A stretch of 31,458 nucleotides of DNA, taken from IMG/VR virus record IMGVR_UViG_3300046010_007688, positions 1 through 31,458 of that record; one strand, given 5' to 3'. Position 1 is the first letter of the stretch; the number at the start of each line of letters is the position of its first letter. Position numbers and translations under genes: made by a program. Positions 10,201 through 17,374 of the stretch are shown piece after piece. A model generated the notes under the pieces. It searched no databases. It was given only the letters and a program-made list of their open reading frames with translations, and had not been told where the DNA came from. The stretch is from a virus.

Positions 10201-10477
10201 CGATGATAATCGTTGGTCTAAGTTCTGATAGTTTATGAAAAAACTCACTTGTAATCTGAACTGCTTCTGGGCTCAAATCAACTTTGCTATGAAGTGTGTC
10301 GCCAGTATTGATAATAACCGTGTTTTCTGGCGTCTTTGATATTTCAGCATACAGCTTCTCAAACGCTTCTCTATATTCTTCGTGGCGTTTTGTAAGACGA
10401 ATATGTATGTCGGATATATGAACAACATAATCAATCTTACTTAGTCCTATATCCAACTTTTCAAATGTATCTACCAT
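7271..10477 (-). CDS. Fused gp47-gp46 (SbcD-SbcC / Mre11-Rad50) recombination nuclease
   Basis: One uninterrupted 1068-aa frame joins two subunits that are separate in T4 (gp47 about 340 aa, gp46 560 aa). Residues 18-260 are a calcineurin-like phosphoesterase: HISDIH (D23, H25), NTGDTLH (D60), GNHD (94-97), YHGG (H171) and GDIH (D205, H207). A gp46-type start follows at 391-407 (IRWKPVKFEFSNMFSYG), then Walker A at 422-433 (GLFAANASGKSS), Q-loop Q537, coiled coil, zinc hook CKYC (742-745, with an extra C746), a second coiled coil, ABC signature CSGMEKF (977-983), Walker B YLVVDE (1004-1009) and H-loop SH (1040-1041). All catalytic parts are present, so the fusion should be active. Known family role: resecting DNA ends for recombination-dependent replication and host DNA breakdown. 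It starts just after the primase stop; AGGA 11 nt upstream, inside the primase end, can serve as ribosome site, so the two are coupled. Confidence 0.95.
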   Translation of the reverse strand: MVDTFEKLDIGLSKIDYVVHISDIHIRLTKRHEEYREAFEKLYAEISKTPENTVIINTGDTLHSKVDLSPEAVQITSEFFHKLSELRPTIIIAGNHDCLLTNATRLDSISPIVDNLKHNKLFYLKNTGLYGAANLLINNMSVFDDVTKYIKLKNVTKKIKTSFDTKIALYHGGVLNARTDIGYAVSDKTITNELFDGHDIAMLGDIHMAQDLQQYDETNEKPIIRYAGSLIQQNHGEALLGHGLSLWNIKQRTYSHVEIPNDYGYFTIDVDDGKLITDITTMPRKPKLRVRCKESVATEVKKVINELRKTYEITDLIYVRVDTDGATKVAQAQNISNLNQIGNIDYQNKIITDYLRKKFVDVMDDETIDTVCKINKELNTGLSKDDTSRNIRWKPVKFEFSNMFSYGEKNILDFTKLEDVYGLFAANASGKSSLMDALCFTVFDKSARAFKATHVMNSQKMSFSGKFTFEINNVHYVIEREGKRDKKNNVKVDVNFYKLNGDEKVSLNSEARRSTNEIIRDYLGDYDDFVLTTLALQGNQGSFIDMGQTERKELLSQFIGLNLFDKLASLAADKTKELSGAVKLFNKENGLKKISQTSNDIELLDSKINDLNAQKETQAAFKNEVDAEIDAKKATIVKLENVPTNIMPIVRERDNLVSKNKLANENIEKIDIEVSAKKPIYVDAANKLKEFPDDLKEKHDKYQTLSRTKQRIETEMDKLKTIVSEKLKKLAHLDKHEYDPNCKYCCDNIFVKDAISTRESLAADRTEAKELSDALSNIKTEMEAYAEYVSKYEESVKLKEILNTLTAFISKKELEKTNLKSGVERNDARIKELQDQIELYEKSKEIVESNKAIEDIVNELKIKASNISSKLKNIEKEHMDAYSKKVSAVDQLKESEKQLLTIQQYEDDLSAYQYYISAVGKDGVPYQIISDAIPKIEQEVNNILSHIVEFSVSIETDGKNVNVYIKYEDKKWPLELCSGMEKFISGLALRVALINVSNLPRPNYLVVDEGFSALDGHNIPMLHALFDYLKRNFDFIIIISHLDAMRDMVDKQLEIKKENGFSKIDNTV

Positions 10478-10481
10478 AATA

Positions 10482-11456
10482 TTATTTTCCTAATCTTAAA
10501 CAGGTTAGTGCCCCAAAGTCAAGCACATCCGTTTGTTTAATCTGGTTTATAGTTTTTTCAAATCCAAGCACGTTGGGATCTTTGCCTTCTAAACGCACAA
10601 GCTTGGCAGTTTTTCCAAGAGATTGTATAAACTTCGCAATCTTGATGGCACTATTCAACGCATCATCGTCCAACACAATATTGACTTCAGGACATTTGCT
10701 GGAAGTTATTGCTGCCTGAAGTTTTTTGCTCATTGTTTTACCAAACAGCGGTATGGCATTACGTTTGAGCGATATAGCATCGAGTGCACCTTCGCACAGA
10801 TATATTGGATAATCAAAGTCTATCATATTCTCAAACCCAATGATATTCTTGCTAAATTCACTATTCTTATATTTGTAGCCGTCATCATAATAACTGCGGC
10901 AACTATAAAAGTTCAGATTGTTATCTTTGTCGTATGATGGAAATACAAGACGATTGGCAAATGGACCCTTTGCGCAATATCCAATGTTGTATTTTACAAT
11001 ATCACACAACGATAGTTTGCGTTTCTTGGCATAGTTGAACGCGACTTTATATTCTCTGCTGCCGTCATTTTCTGCCAAACTCTTGAAGTCAGGCATAAGA
11101 GAAAGTGATTCCGTTTTTTCAACTTCAACTTCACCAACTTTGAGTGATAAAATCTTGCTGTCAAACTCTGATAAATTTGATTTGTGCCCGGTATATCGGT
11201 CATTATCCCGCACTTTGTCCAATATATCGGACGTTACGTTCATTCGCTTAAACAGCCAATATAATCCACGACCCTTGGCGTGACATACCCAGCAATTCCA
11301 TTTTTGGGGATCATCCAGACACACTTCCATCTTTGTCTTATGATGGTGGCAGAAAGGACAATGATATACTATATTGTTGCCTTTACGCAGCCTGCCAGTT
11401 TCCTTGAATGCTCTGTTCAGCAAACTGGTAAGTTCTGTTATTTTTAATGATGACAT
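10482..11456 (-). CDS. DNA primase, T4 gp61-like (zinc finger plus Toprim)
   Basis: A 324-aa protein, close to T4 gp61 (342 aa). The N-terminal zinc ribbon is C33-P-F-C36 with C55-W-V-C58. The Toprim core follows: YLCEGALDA (219-227, E222) and the acidic cluster D263-D264-D265 after NIVL. It should make RNA primers for lagging-strand synthesis with a gp41-type helicase, which is not in this window. It is the first gene after the bidirectional terminator and the sigma70-like promoter, and runs almost directly into the fused nuclease gene. There is no convincing Shine-Dalgarno before the ATG, and the predicted transcript start is only about 4 nt upstream, so translation may be leaderless. Confidence 0.9.
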   Translation of the reverse strand: MSSLKITELTSLLNRAFKETGRLRKGNNIVYHCPFCHHHKTKMEVCLDDPQKWNCWVCHAKGRGLYWLFKRMNVTSDILDKVRDNDRYTGHKSNLSEFDSKILSLKVGEVEVEKTESLSLMPDFKSLAENDGSREYKVAFNYAKKRKLSLCDIVKYNIGYCAKGPFANRLVFPSYDKDNNLNFYSCRSYYDDGYKYKNSEFSKNIIGFENMIDFDYPIYLCEGALDAISLKRNAIPLFGKTMSKKLQAAITSSKCPEVNIVLDDDALNSAIKIAKFIQSLGKTAKLVRLEGKDPNVLGFEKTINQIKQTDVLDFGALTCLRLGK

Positions 11457-11486
11457 TTACCATACCACTATACAGATAATGGTAAA
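11456..11486. promoter_or_regulatory. Operator-like inverted repeat around the primase promoter
   Basis: A perfect 8-bp inverted repeat, TTTACCAT / ATGGTAAA, separated by 15 nt. One arm lies in the spacer between the -35 and -10 boxes and the other over the expected transcription start and the first base of the start codon. The arms straddle the -10 box, as a repressor operator would. A hairpin at the mRNA 5' end is less likely because most of one arm would not be transcribed. Confidence 0.4.
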
Positions 11487-11494
11487 GTAGTCAA
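11467..11494 (-). promoter_or_regulatory. Sigma70-like promoter for primase and fused nuclease
   Basis: Minus-strand -35 TTGACT (11494-11489), a 16-nt spacer, and -10 TATAGT (11472-11467). Each box differs from the bacterial consensus at one or two positions. It lies directly downstream of a strong terminator and is the clearest sigma70-type promoter I saw. It would let host polymerase transcribe the replication genes early, independently of the structural run. Confidence 0.6.
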
Positions 11495-11500
11495 CTAATA

Positions 11501-11528
11501 AAAAACCCGCCGTATTTGGCGGGTTTTT
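11501..11528. terminator. Bidirectional Rho-independent terminator
   Basis: CCCGCC (11506-11511), a 6-nt loop, then GGCGGG (11518-11523), flanked by an A run on the left and a T run on the right. The flanks extend the pairing to 11 bp and give a T tract on either strand. It lies about 33 nt past the stop of the 156-aa gene and closes the structural run before the primase promoter. Confidence 0.93.
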
Positions 11529-11560
11529 GTAATTTATTATTTATCTAATTTTCGTCCCCC

Positions 11561-12031
11561 TCAATCGCTTTCTAGTTTCTCAATTCCCCGAATAATTGCA
11601 TCCGTGATGTCTGTTGTTTTTTCAGCTTTTGTGACATCTTCTTTAACAGCATTAAACTGCTCTCCCCATATTCTAACACTGATAGTAGCCTTCCGCGAGC
11701 CTCTATCCAAAGTTAATGTAACTTTGTATAATTGTTCTACTCCACTTTTTTTTAATTTTTCAAAAGTTAATAATTGAGTTGACCCCCCGTCGAATGCTGG
11801 TCCGCTTATCGCCGTTACTGGATAAAAGCTGTAACTAGTATTCGGCATATTATATATTTTTGATTTTCTCAATTCTTTCAGAATTTTACTACCAAGTTCG
11901 TCCATAAATTTGTCTTGTTCGCCAAGTTTTGACAATGAATCCAAGTATTGGTTGTAAATTGTCGAAGCATTGCTTCCTCCAACTTCTTCAATTACTTCTC
12001 TAATCAATTGTTTTAGTTCGCTTCTTTTCAT
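11561..12031 (-). CDS. Small protein of unknown function with a helical MKxxEL...IR N-terminus
   Basis: A 156-residue protein I cannot assign. It opens with a short amphipathic helix, MKRSELKQLIREVIEEV, closely like the start of the 151-aa protein at 26718-27173 (MKKNELVDIIRTIVKEEV). The middle (about 65-135) looks like a small alpha/beta or beta domain (LYKVTLTLDRGSRKATISVR), and the C-terminus is helical. It is soluble, with no signal peptide. It is the last gene before the terminator, so it probably belongs to the late structural transcript. The shared N-terminus could be a virion-targeting or docking helix; that is a guess. Confidence 0.75.
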   Translation of the reverse strand: MKRSELKQLIREVIEEVGGSNASTIYNQYLDSLSKLGEQDKFMDELGSKILKELRKSKIYNMPNTSYSFYPVTAISGPAFDGGSTQLLTFEKLKKSGVEQLYKVTLTLDRGSRKATISVRIWGEQFNAVKEDVTKAEKTTDITDAIIRGIEKLESD

Positions 12032-12059
12032 AATGATATATCTCTAAAAGGTTATCTTA

Positions 12060-12067
12060 ATAAATAT
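12060..12067 (-). promoter_or_regulatory. ATATTTAT octamer, candidate late signal
   Basis: Coding-strand ATATTTAT in the gap between the resolvase stop and the 156-aa gene, about 28 nt before the start. Confidence 0.35.
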
Positions 12068-12083
12068 AATGCTAAAACGGTAA

Positions 12084-12575
12084 TCAACCAGCCAAACTTA
12101 ATACTATGGCGTCTCGCACATCTTCCATCCTTTTATCAGGATTTCCTTTTTTATTTAAAACAGACCATTTTGATAAATCGTATTGTTTCTCCAATTCGGC
12201 TTTTACAAAATCTTTAGCCTTGACGCCTTTAGCGCGCGCCGCACCAAGTGCTTTTTTACGAGCAGTTTGTGCGTGAATACTATCTACACATACACCATAA
12301 TGATTTTCAAGTATATAACCTACTACAGCCTTGTTCTTGACCAGTTTAATAATGACTTGCTGTGAAGTACCCCCACCAGCAAACCCAAACAAGCTTTCTT
12401 CAATCATTATTTTATCAAAACTGTGACCAACCAGAGTTTTTATAATAAGGTCTGCTTTATCTTTATACTTCTCGGCGTTTGATATATCAATATAGCCGCA
12501 AGATAGTATTTCTTTATTTTCTGTAATAGCCCATCCACAAGTTGTTGTGGATAAGTCAAGACCCAACACTTTCAT
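12084..12575 (-). CDS. RuvC-like Holliday junction resolvase
   Basis: A 163-aa protein of the RNase H-fold RuvC family. Acidic residues sit where the family's active site is: D7 in LGLDLSTTTCGWA, E59/E60 in IMIEESL after strand 4, and D152/D155 in the final helix (EDVRDAIVLSLA). A basic segment (TARKKALGAARAKGVKAKD, 104-122) could contact DNA. Its length suits phage and bacterial RuvC. It should cut four-way junctions symmetrically as a dimer. T4 uses the unrelated endonuclease VII (gp49) to clear branches before packaging; this gene, placed among late structural genes, may do that job here. No strong Shine-Dalgarno is visible. Confidence 0.88.
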   Translation of the reverse strand: MKVLGLDLSTTTCGWAITENKEILSCGYIDISNAEKYKDKADLIIKTLVGHSFDKIMIEESLFGFAGGGTSQQVIIKLVKNKAVVGYILENHYGVCVDSIHAQTARKKALGAARAKGVKAKDFVKAELEKQYDLSKWSVLNKKGNPDKRMEDVRDAIVLSLAG

Positions 12576-12593
12576 ATAACCATTTATAATAAA

Positions 12594-12941
12594 TCAACCG
12601 TGATATGTAGAATTGCTGTGTCGCAGCGTGTTTCTGGCATAATTCAATGCAGAATTGCTGAATCCACCATTTCTGGTAATAAACGGTATGAACGAGCTTG
12701 GTTGAAATGTACGAGTATATTGATTGTCAATATAATTATTTGTGGATTGATATACTGGACCGCCTGCCTTATAACTTTCTCCCCATCCTCTGTCCCCAAT
12801 GCCGTTTCTTGGTGCAATCAAATGCGACCGAATATTGCCATACACAGATGCTCCAAGACGAGGATCGGTATGTATAGTTCTATATAATGTTTCTAATCTT
12901 TCAGGACCAGATGGTTTTGCGATTGGGTCGAGTGCTGACAT
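12594..12941 (-). CDS. Small protein of unknown function (115 aa)
   Basis: I do not recognise it. It is rich in Asn, Arg, Ser, Tyr, Pro and Gly with few hydrophobic stretches, ends in THG-like residues (NSTYHG), and has no membrane segment or known motif. It may be a minor virion or connector peptide that is largely extended. It has one of the best ribosome sites in the window, TAGGAGA about 9 nt before the ATG, which fixes the start and suggests strong expression. It follows the propeller/dockerin protein by 36 nt and precedes the resolvase by 18 nt. Confidence 0.75.
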   Translation of the reverse strand: MSALDPIAKPSGPERLETLYRTIHTDPRLGASVYGNIRSHLIAPRNGIGDRGWGESYKAGGPVYQSTNNYIDNQYTRTFQPSSFIPFITRNGGFSNSALNYARNTLRHSNSTYHG

Positions 12942-12965
12942 ATGTATTTTCTCCTATTATTTATT

Positions 12966-12973
12966 ATAAATAT
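12966..12973 (-). promoter_or_regulatory. ATATTTAT octamer, candidate late signal
   Basis: Coding-strand ATATTTAT, 4 nt after the upstream stop and 24 nt before the 115-aa start. A promoter here would give a short leader that contains the TAGGAGA site. Confidence 0.45.
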
Positions 12974-12977
12974 AATG

Positions 12978-15900
12978 TTACGTATCAAAACGAACAACAA
13001 TATTAAGCGGCCAATCAATTAAGTTTTTTACAGGTCTTCCCAATTTACCAACAGCTACAAGTTCGTTTCCGTCATACAAGCCAATAGTTGTTATAAACGG
13101 AGCCAAATATGAACCTGTAGGGTCGTATGATGAACTATATTGATACTCTAAGAAATATGGACTTACTTTTGCATTATCGCTACGACAATATGTGTTCAGA
13201 TATTCTTTGATTTCTTTTACATATCTACGTGTAGAGTCTTCGTTAATCAACAAGTTTAATCTGTCTGGAGTAAGACGCTGTAGATAATACAATGAAAGTA
13301 TGTTTCCATCATTTAAGTTTATTTTTCCGTCACCATCAATATCAAGTAACCCCGTGTTTACCAAATTATTTTCTATATAATCAAACGCAGTTTTGGTGAA
13401 TGCATTAAATGATGAGCTTGCTAAATATGCCGCCTCATCACTTTCCAATAACAACACATCCTCGGATTCAAGTTGTAGTATGTCATTATTCCACCAACTA
13501 TAATCTTTAAGACTATCTTGTTCTAAAATAATTCCATTATCGTCAAACACGAATTCTTCAAAGAATTTTCTCTTTTGCAAATACCGCATTATCAAATCAA
13601 CATCATTAAAATCAAAAACTCCATCTTGATTTACGTCAAACAACAATGAACTTTGCACAAGTGCAGTAGGATTGATACTATAATTGAATTCTCCTGGTCT
13701 AATAGAAATTAAATGTTCGTGCTCGTATATTGTATGAGAACCTTGATAGTTTAAATCAAATCCACGAGAACCTGTACCAGTGAATATATTGTAATAATTG
13801 GACGATGTATTTGTTAATACAAAATATCCATTCTTATAAAATACATTTCCGATTAATGGGCTGGTCTGGTAATTGCTAAGATTATAAACATAAACTGAAC
13901 CGGAACAATTTGATGGAAACCCCAGTAAGTTATTTGGGTCAGAAATAGACTCTGTGGCCGAGGCTGTGGCAAGGTGTACAACAGGTGCACCAACCGTCAA
14001 AAAGTCAGAACAAACGCAGACAGAATATCCATAAATATTACTTGGTTTGTATGCTTCTTTGTTTCGCTTTATCATGCCTGTCAGTTTCCAAGCATCCGAC
14101 GCATCGTCATAATTATATACAGTTACTCTACCCAATACTCCGGACGTATCTTCGGACGAAGTTGAAGCGTATGAATAATTTTGTAATACATATTGTCCAT
14201 CAACATAATCGACGCTTGTACCGGTTGTGTCGGACCAAGATGTTACCGCAGCAAAATTTCCATCAACAGACACAGATTTTCCAAAATTATTATTTTTTGT
14301 ATATTGCCTGTCACCAAATGTTTTTAGAGATTTCCAATAACTGGATGTTCCGCACTGCGGCATATATCTATAAAAATAAGCTGCCCCAAGAACAGTTGCT
14401 CCACCAGAGTATGAAGAATATGGAATAAATGCCTTATCGCTCAAGCATCCAACAACTATTGTCGGATAACTTACAGAGACCGAAGTTCCAAATCCATCCG
14501 TTGTTATTTCTGTAGAAGTAACATCGTTATTGTATAGTGCAAGAGACATATCCAAGTCTCCGTATGTATTATCTCTTCTGAGTATCTTACATTCTCCCCA
14601 AGACGCTGTGGGACATTCTCCGTATGAAGCAGAATAGTATGAGCAAGTGAATACTGCGGCATATCCATTTCCACTCTTGTATGTTCCCACAACTAAACTA
14701 CCAGAATCTAAAGAAACACACCATCCGAATTTATCACCGGAAGCAAGCACGCTTGATGTAACGACCGCTTCATATACCCAAGTATAACTACCAGACAATG
14801 CGCCAGAAGCAATAGTTCTTTCATTATATATCGTATATGATCCAGATTCTGTTATAAGTTCTCCACAAAAATCATCCTGTGGGGCAACAGTTTGCCAGAA
14901 TGAACTGGTTTGTATGTTGTCACACCCATTACTAAAATATCTCTTTCTTCTGAAAATATAAACTGCACCAGATCCACTTACATTTGGTGCACCGACCGCC
15001 AACGTGTCGTCATCCAACGCAACAGAATGTCCAAAATAATCATTGTCCGTTGCTCCCTGTAATATATTGACGAGTCCCCAGTTATCTATGCCGCCCTTGT
15101 CTCTATTGTATACAAATACATAGCCAGGAAATGAACCAGACAAACATATAGATCCGGAAGATGAGCCAATCGCGAGAAAATTATCTCTCACCGAGACGGA
15201 TTGACCAAACGTGTCTGTGAAATACGAAGAACTTGCCTGAAACTCTGGTATTGAATATGGGAATGTATCATCAACGTCAAAATCAGTGAAAAATCCAGAA
15301 TCCGTAAATGGACAATTAAATTTTTTAACTAGTCTGTGAACTCCGGTATTGTCGTCGTATTTAAATATCGCTGCATATCCCAACGAAGGTCTATACAAGC
15401 TATACTTGTCTATTGAAGACCCAACAGCAACATACTTGTACCACGAACTGACCGATTCACCGAAGTGCTCATTGTCCGATTGAAAATTATCTACAACAGA
15501 ACTGCTATCAAATAAAATGGAAGATGTTCCAACATAAGAAACATTCATTCCTATACTGGCATACTCTTTTGCGGAGACTACATCTATTTTATGGACTATG
15601 CCATTGCCCAGGTTCAAATAAAATTCTCCACTTGAAGTATCCCAATATGGTCTTGGATATATGTTTTTTACCCCACCCAAAGTTGTATATGTAGAAAAGT
15701 GAGAACCGCTGACATACAAATTAGTGTACCCGTCATCTAATATTCTATATTCTTCATGTGGATTTGAGTTGTCGGTAATTACCACGGAGCTTGGTCTTAC
15801 TTTGTCACCAAATGCGTTATGATTTAGTGCCAACGAAACAACTCTATCATTTATGCTTCTAACTTCTCTTTTTCCAGTTACTTTATCGGTTGTATAACTT

Positions 15901-16208
15901 TCTACGCCAAACAACTCAGTGAAGTTGTTCTTGTTTCTATAAAACATAGCGTCAGTGAGACTATATATGTTTCTTGCGTATTTCCCAGAAGGATTGATTG
16001 GCTCTAACGAGGCAGAATAATATGGACTACCGGATGGATAAAAAATAGATGATATTTTCTTACCTTCGTTTATCTCACAAAACTGATTGTAATATGTGCT
16101 ATATCCATATGCATCAACAGAAGACGAATCAACACTTTGAACTGTCCAGTTCTTGAACGTATTGAATGGCCTTATTGTGATATCCCCTGCGGAGAACTGT
16201 TTTATCAT
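12978..16208 (-). CDS. Virion protein with a seven-repeat FG-GAP propeller and two dockerin-type calcium loops
   Basis: A 1076-aa protein. Residues 1-240 resemble the N-terminus of the 364-aa neighbour. Seven FG-GAP/integrin-alpha-type blades follow, starting near 249 (FGESVS), 334 (FGQSVS), 392 (FGHSVA), 494 (FGWCVS), 573 (FGTSVS), 642 (FGKSVS) and 726 (YGYSVC); most continue as a hydrophobic strand plus VG (LAVGAP, LAIGSS, LTVGAP). Seven blades suit a closed beta-propeller. Two dockerin-type EF loops follow: DVNQDGVFDFND (858-869) and DIDGDGKINLND (956-967), each followed by a helix with a YL pair. The last 39 residues (ITTIGLYDGNELVAVGKLGR and on) match the neighbour's C-terminus. It is likely a surface-exposed tail or baseplate decoration that binds a ligand, with calcium in the loops; the partner is unknown. 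Domain calls rest on motif reading; placement in the virion is inference from the neighbours. Confidence 0.85.
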   Translation of the reverse strand: MIKQFSAGDITIRPFNTFKNWTVQSVDSSSVDAYGYSTYYNQFCEINEGKKISSIFYPSGSPYYSASLEPINPSGKYARNIYSLTDAMFYRNKNNFTELFGVESYTTDKVTGKREVRSINDRVVSLALNHNAFGDKVRPSSVVITDNSNPHEEYRILDDGYTNLYVSGSHFSTYTTLGGVKNIYPRPYWDTSSGEFYLNLGNGIVHKIDVVSAKEYASIGMNVSYVGTSSILFDSSSVVDNFQSDNEHFGESVSSWYKYVAVGSSIDKYSLYRPSLGYAAIFKYDDNTGVHRLVKKFNCPFTDSGFFTDFDVDDTFPYSIPEFQASSSYFTDTFGQSVSVRDNFLAIGSSSGSICLSGSFPGYVFVYNRDKGGIDNWGLVNILQGATDNDYFGHSVALDDDTLAVGAPNVSGSGAVYIFRRKRYFSNGCDNIQTSSFWQTVAPQDDFCGELITESGSYTIYNERTIASGALSGSYTWVYEAVVTSSVLASGDKFGWCVSLDSGSLVVGTYKSGNGYAAVFTCSYYSASYGECPTASWGECKILRRDNTYGDLDMSLALYNNDVTSTEITTDGFGTSVSVSYPTIVVGCLSDKAFIPYSSYSGGATVLGAAYFYRYMPQCGTSSYWKSLKTFGDRQYTKNNNFGKSVSVDGNFAAVTSWSDTTGTSVDYVDGQYVLQNYSYASTSSEDTSGVLGRVTVYNYDDASDAWKLTGMIKRNKEAYKPSNIYGYSVCVCSDFLTVGAPVVHLATASATESISDPNNLLGFPSNCSGSVYVYNLSNYQTSPLIGNVFYKNGYFVLTNTSSNYYNIFTGTGSRGFDLNYQGSHTIYEHEHLISIRPGEFNYSINPTALVQSSLLFDVNQDGVFDFNDVDLIMRYLQKRKFFEEFVFDDNGIILEQDSLKDYSWWNNDILQLESEDVLLLESDEAAYLASSSFNAFTKTAFDYIENNLVNTGLLDIDGDGKINLNDGNILSLYYLQRLTPDRLNLLINEDSTRRYVKEIKEYLNTYCRSDNAKVSPYFLEYQYSSSYDPTGSYLAPFITTIGLYDGNELVAVGKLGRPVKNLIDWPLNIVVRFDT

Positions 16209-16214
16209 ATATAG

Positions 16215-16222
16215 ATAAATAT
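16215..16222 (-). promoter_or_regulatory. ATATTTAT octamer overlapping a T4-type TATAAATA
   Basis: The coding strand reads TTATAAATATTTATC, so ATATTTAT and a sense-oriented TATAAATA (16227-16220) overlap. It lies 6 nt before the start of the propeller gene. Confidence 0.35.
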
Positions 16223-16241
16223 TTATAACCCGCAGTATTTG

Positions 16242-16257
16242 ACCACATTCATGTGGT
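16242..16257. promoter_or_regulatory. Inverted repeat ACCACAT-TC-ATGTGGT
   Basis: A perfect 7-bp inverted repeat with a 2-nt centre, 10 nt past the stop of the 364-aa gene. No T tract follows, so it is not a typical terminator. It could be an operator, a weak pause hairpin or an RNA-end stabiliser. Confidence 0.35.
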
Positions 16258-16267
16258 ACTTTCTATA

Positions 16268-17362
16268 TCAAATGTCGATTTTAATTTTTATCAACGCTTC
16301 GTTGGTAAAGTCTTTTAGCAACGGCTGACTCAACTTAGCTACGGCAACAAGATCATTTGTTTCGTTATACAGTCCTACAGTGGTAATATACACTTTTGGA
16401 TCTGTGTAGAAATCGCTGAATCTTAGTTTGCCATAATCTGCGCTAGTAGAATCAGATATAATAAATGTAGGATTATTGCTGTAGTTATATTCCTGATTCT
16501 TTACGCGAACAAAGTAATGGCGGGCAGGCACATACTCTGTTACTCTCGCTTTCATTGACGAAATAGTCGCGCCATTTTTGATAGAAGCAAAAAGTACATT
16601 TTGCATTCGTGCAAATCCGCCGCTCCATCCATTTACTGGATCATATAAGGAATAGCCGTCTACATCGCCTATCAAATCTCTTAACACGGTTGGATTTAGT
16701 ATTACCATTCCAAGATCCGGGTACATAGATCCGATTGCTTCATAATTTCTCGTTTGTGCTGCACCATTGGCAATCGTACCCTGTATTAAATTGTAACGCT
16801 TCCCTCCAGTTTGTGTAGTAGTCGAAGGGTTGTCCTTGGAGTCGTCAATGATCGTAACTGTTCCAAGAGATCCACTTAGTGTAATTTCAAATTGGCCCGG
16901 ATCTAATCTATCTTTGTATTTTGTACTTCTAAATGCGATAGCATAAATTGCATCGGAATCAACCGACGTTTGGTTACCGAGTGCGTCAGACTGAATAAAT
17001 GAGAATTTAGTATCACCAGGTGCCAATAGTAAATTTCTATATTGATTGTATATTGCCTTCGTTGGATAAATCAGACTCCCCTGCGACGTATTGGTATCAA
17101 ACGTTGAAGAACCAGATCCGGCGTAGTGTCCGTATGTCAAAGAAAAATAGATATCTGCACTGGCTGAGGTTATAGGATAATCATAAACGTTGGTATAGTA
17201 TAGCCCGTTCAATGGCTCAAACGCCGATGATGACGCGACGGTCTGTGCACTGCTTGTATAAAATTGAGACCATGCAGTTTCTCCATCACTCCATACTCCA
17301 GTTGATACTGGCTGGGATCTTCCTGCTACTATATCGGTTGCGTCAAATTGCTTAAAAATCAT
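16268..17362 (-). CDS. Virion structural protein, paralogue of the propeller protein
   Basis: A 364-aa protein. Its ends match those of the 1076-aa neighbour: the start MIFKQFDATDI against MIKQFSAGDI, SSSAFEPLNGLYYTNVY against YYSASLEPINPSGKYARNIY, and a C-terminal module (323-364, ITTVGLYNETNDLVAVAKLS and on, ending IKIDI). The middle is beta-rich with a DPGQFEITLSG...TIIDDS segment. It lacks the propeller and dockerin loops. The C-terminal module looks like one I associate with structural proteins of large myoviruses. It probably assembles on the baseplate or tail; which site is unknown. It follows the 209-aa gene by 12 nt without a clear Shine-Dalgarno. Confidence 0.8.
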   Translation of the reverse strand: MIFKQFDATDIVAGRSQPVSTGVWSDGETAWSQFYTSSAQTVASSSAFEPLNGLYYTNVYDYPITSASADIYFSLTYGHYAGSGSSTFDTNTSQGSLIYPTKAIYNQYRNLLLAPGDTKFSFIQSDALGNQTSVDSDAIYAIAFRSTKYKDRLDPGQFEITLSGSLGTVTIIDDSKDNPSTTTQTGGKRYNLIQGTIANGAAQTRNYEAIGSMYPDLGMVILNPTVLRDLIGDVDGYSLYDPVNGWSGGFARMQNVLFASIKNGATISSMKARVTEYVPARHYFVRVKNQEYNYSNNPTFIISDSTSADYGKLRFSDFYTDPKVYITTVGLYNETNDLVAVAKLSQPLLKDFTNEALIKIKIDI

Positions 17363-17374
17363 ATGCGTAAATTA

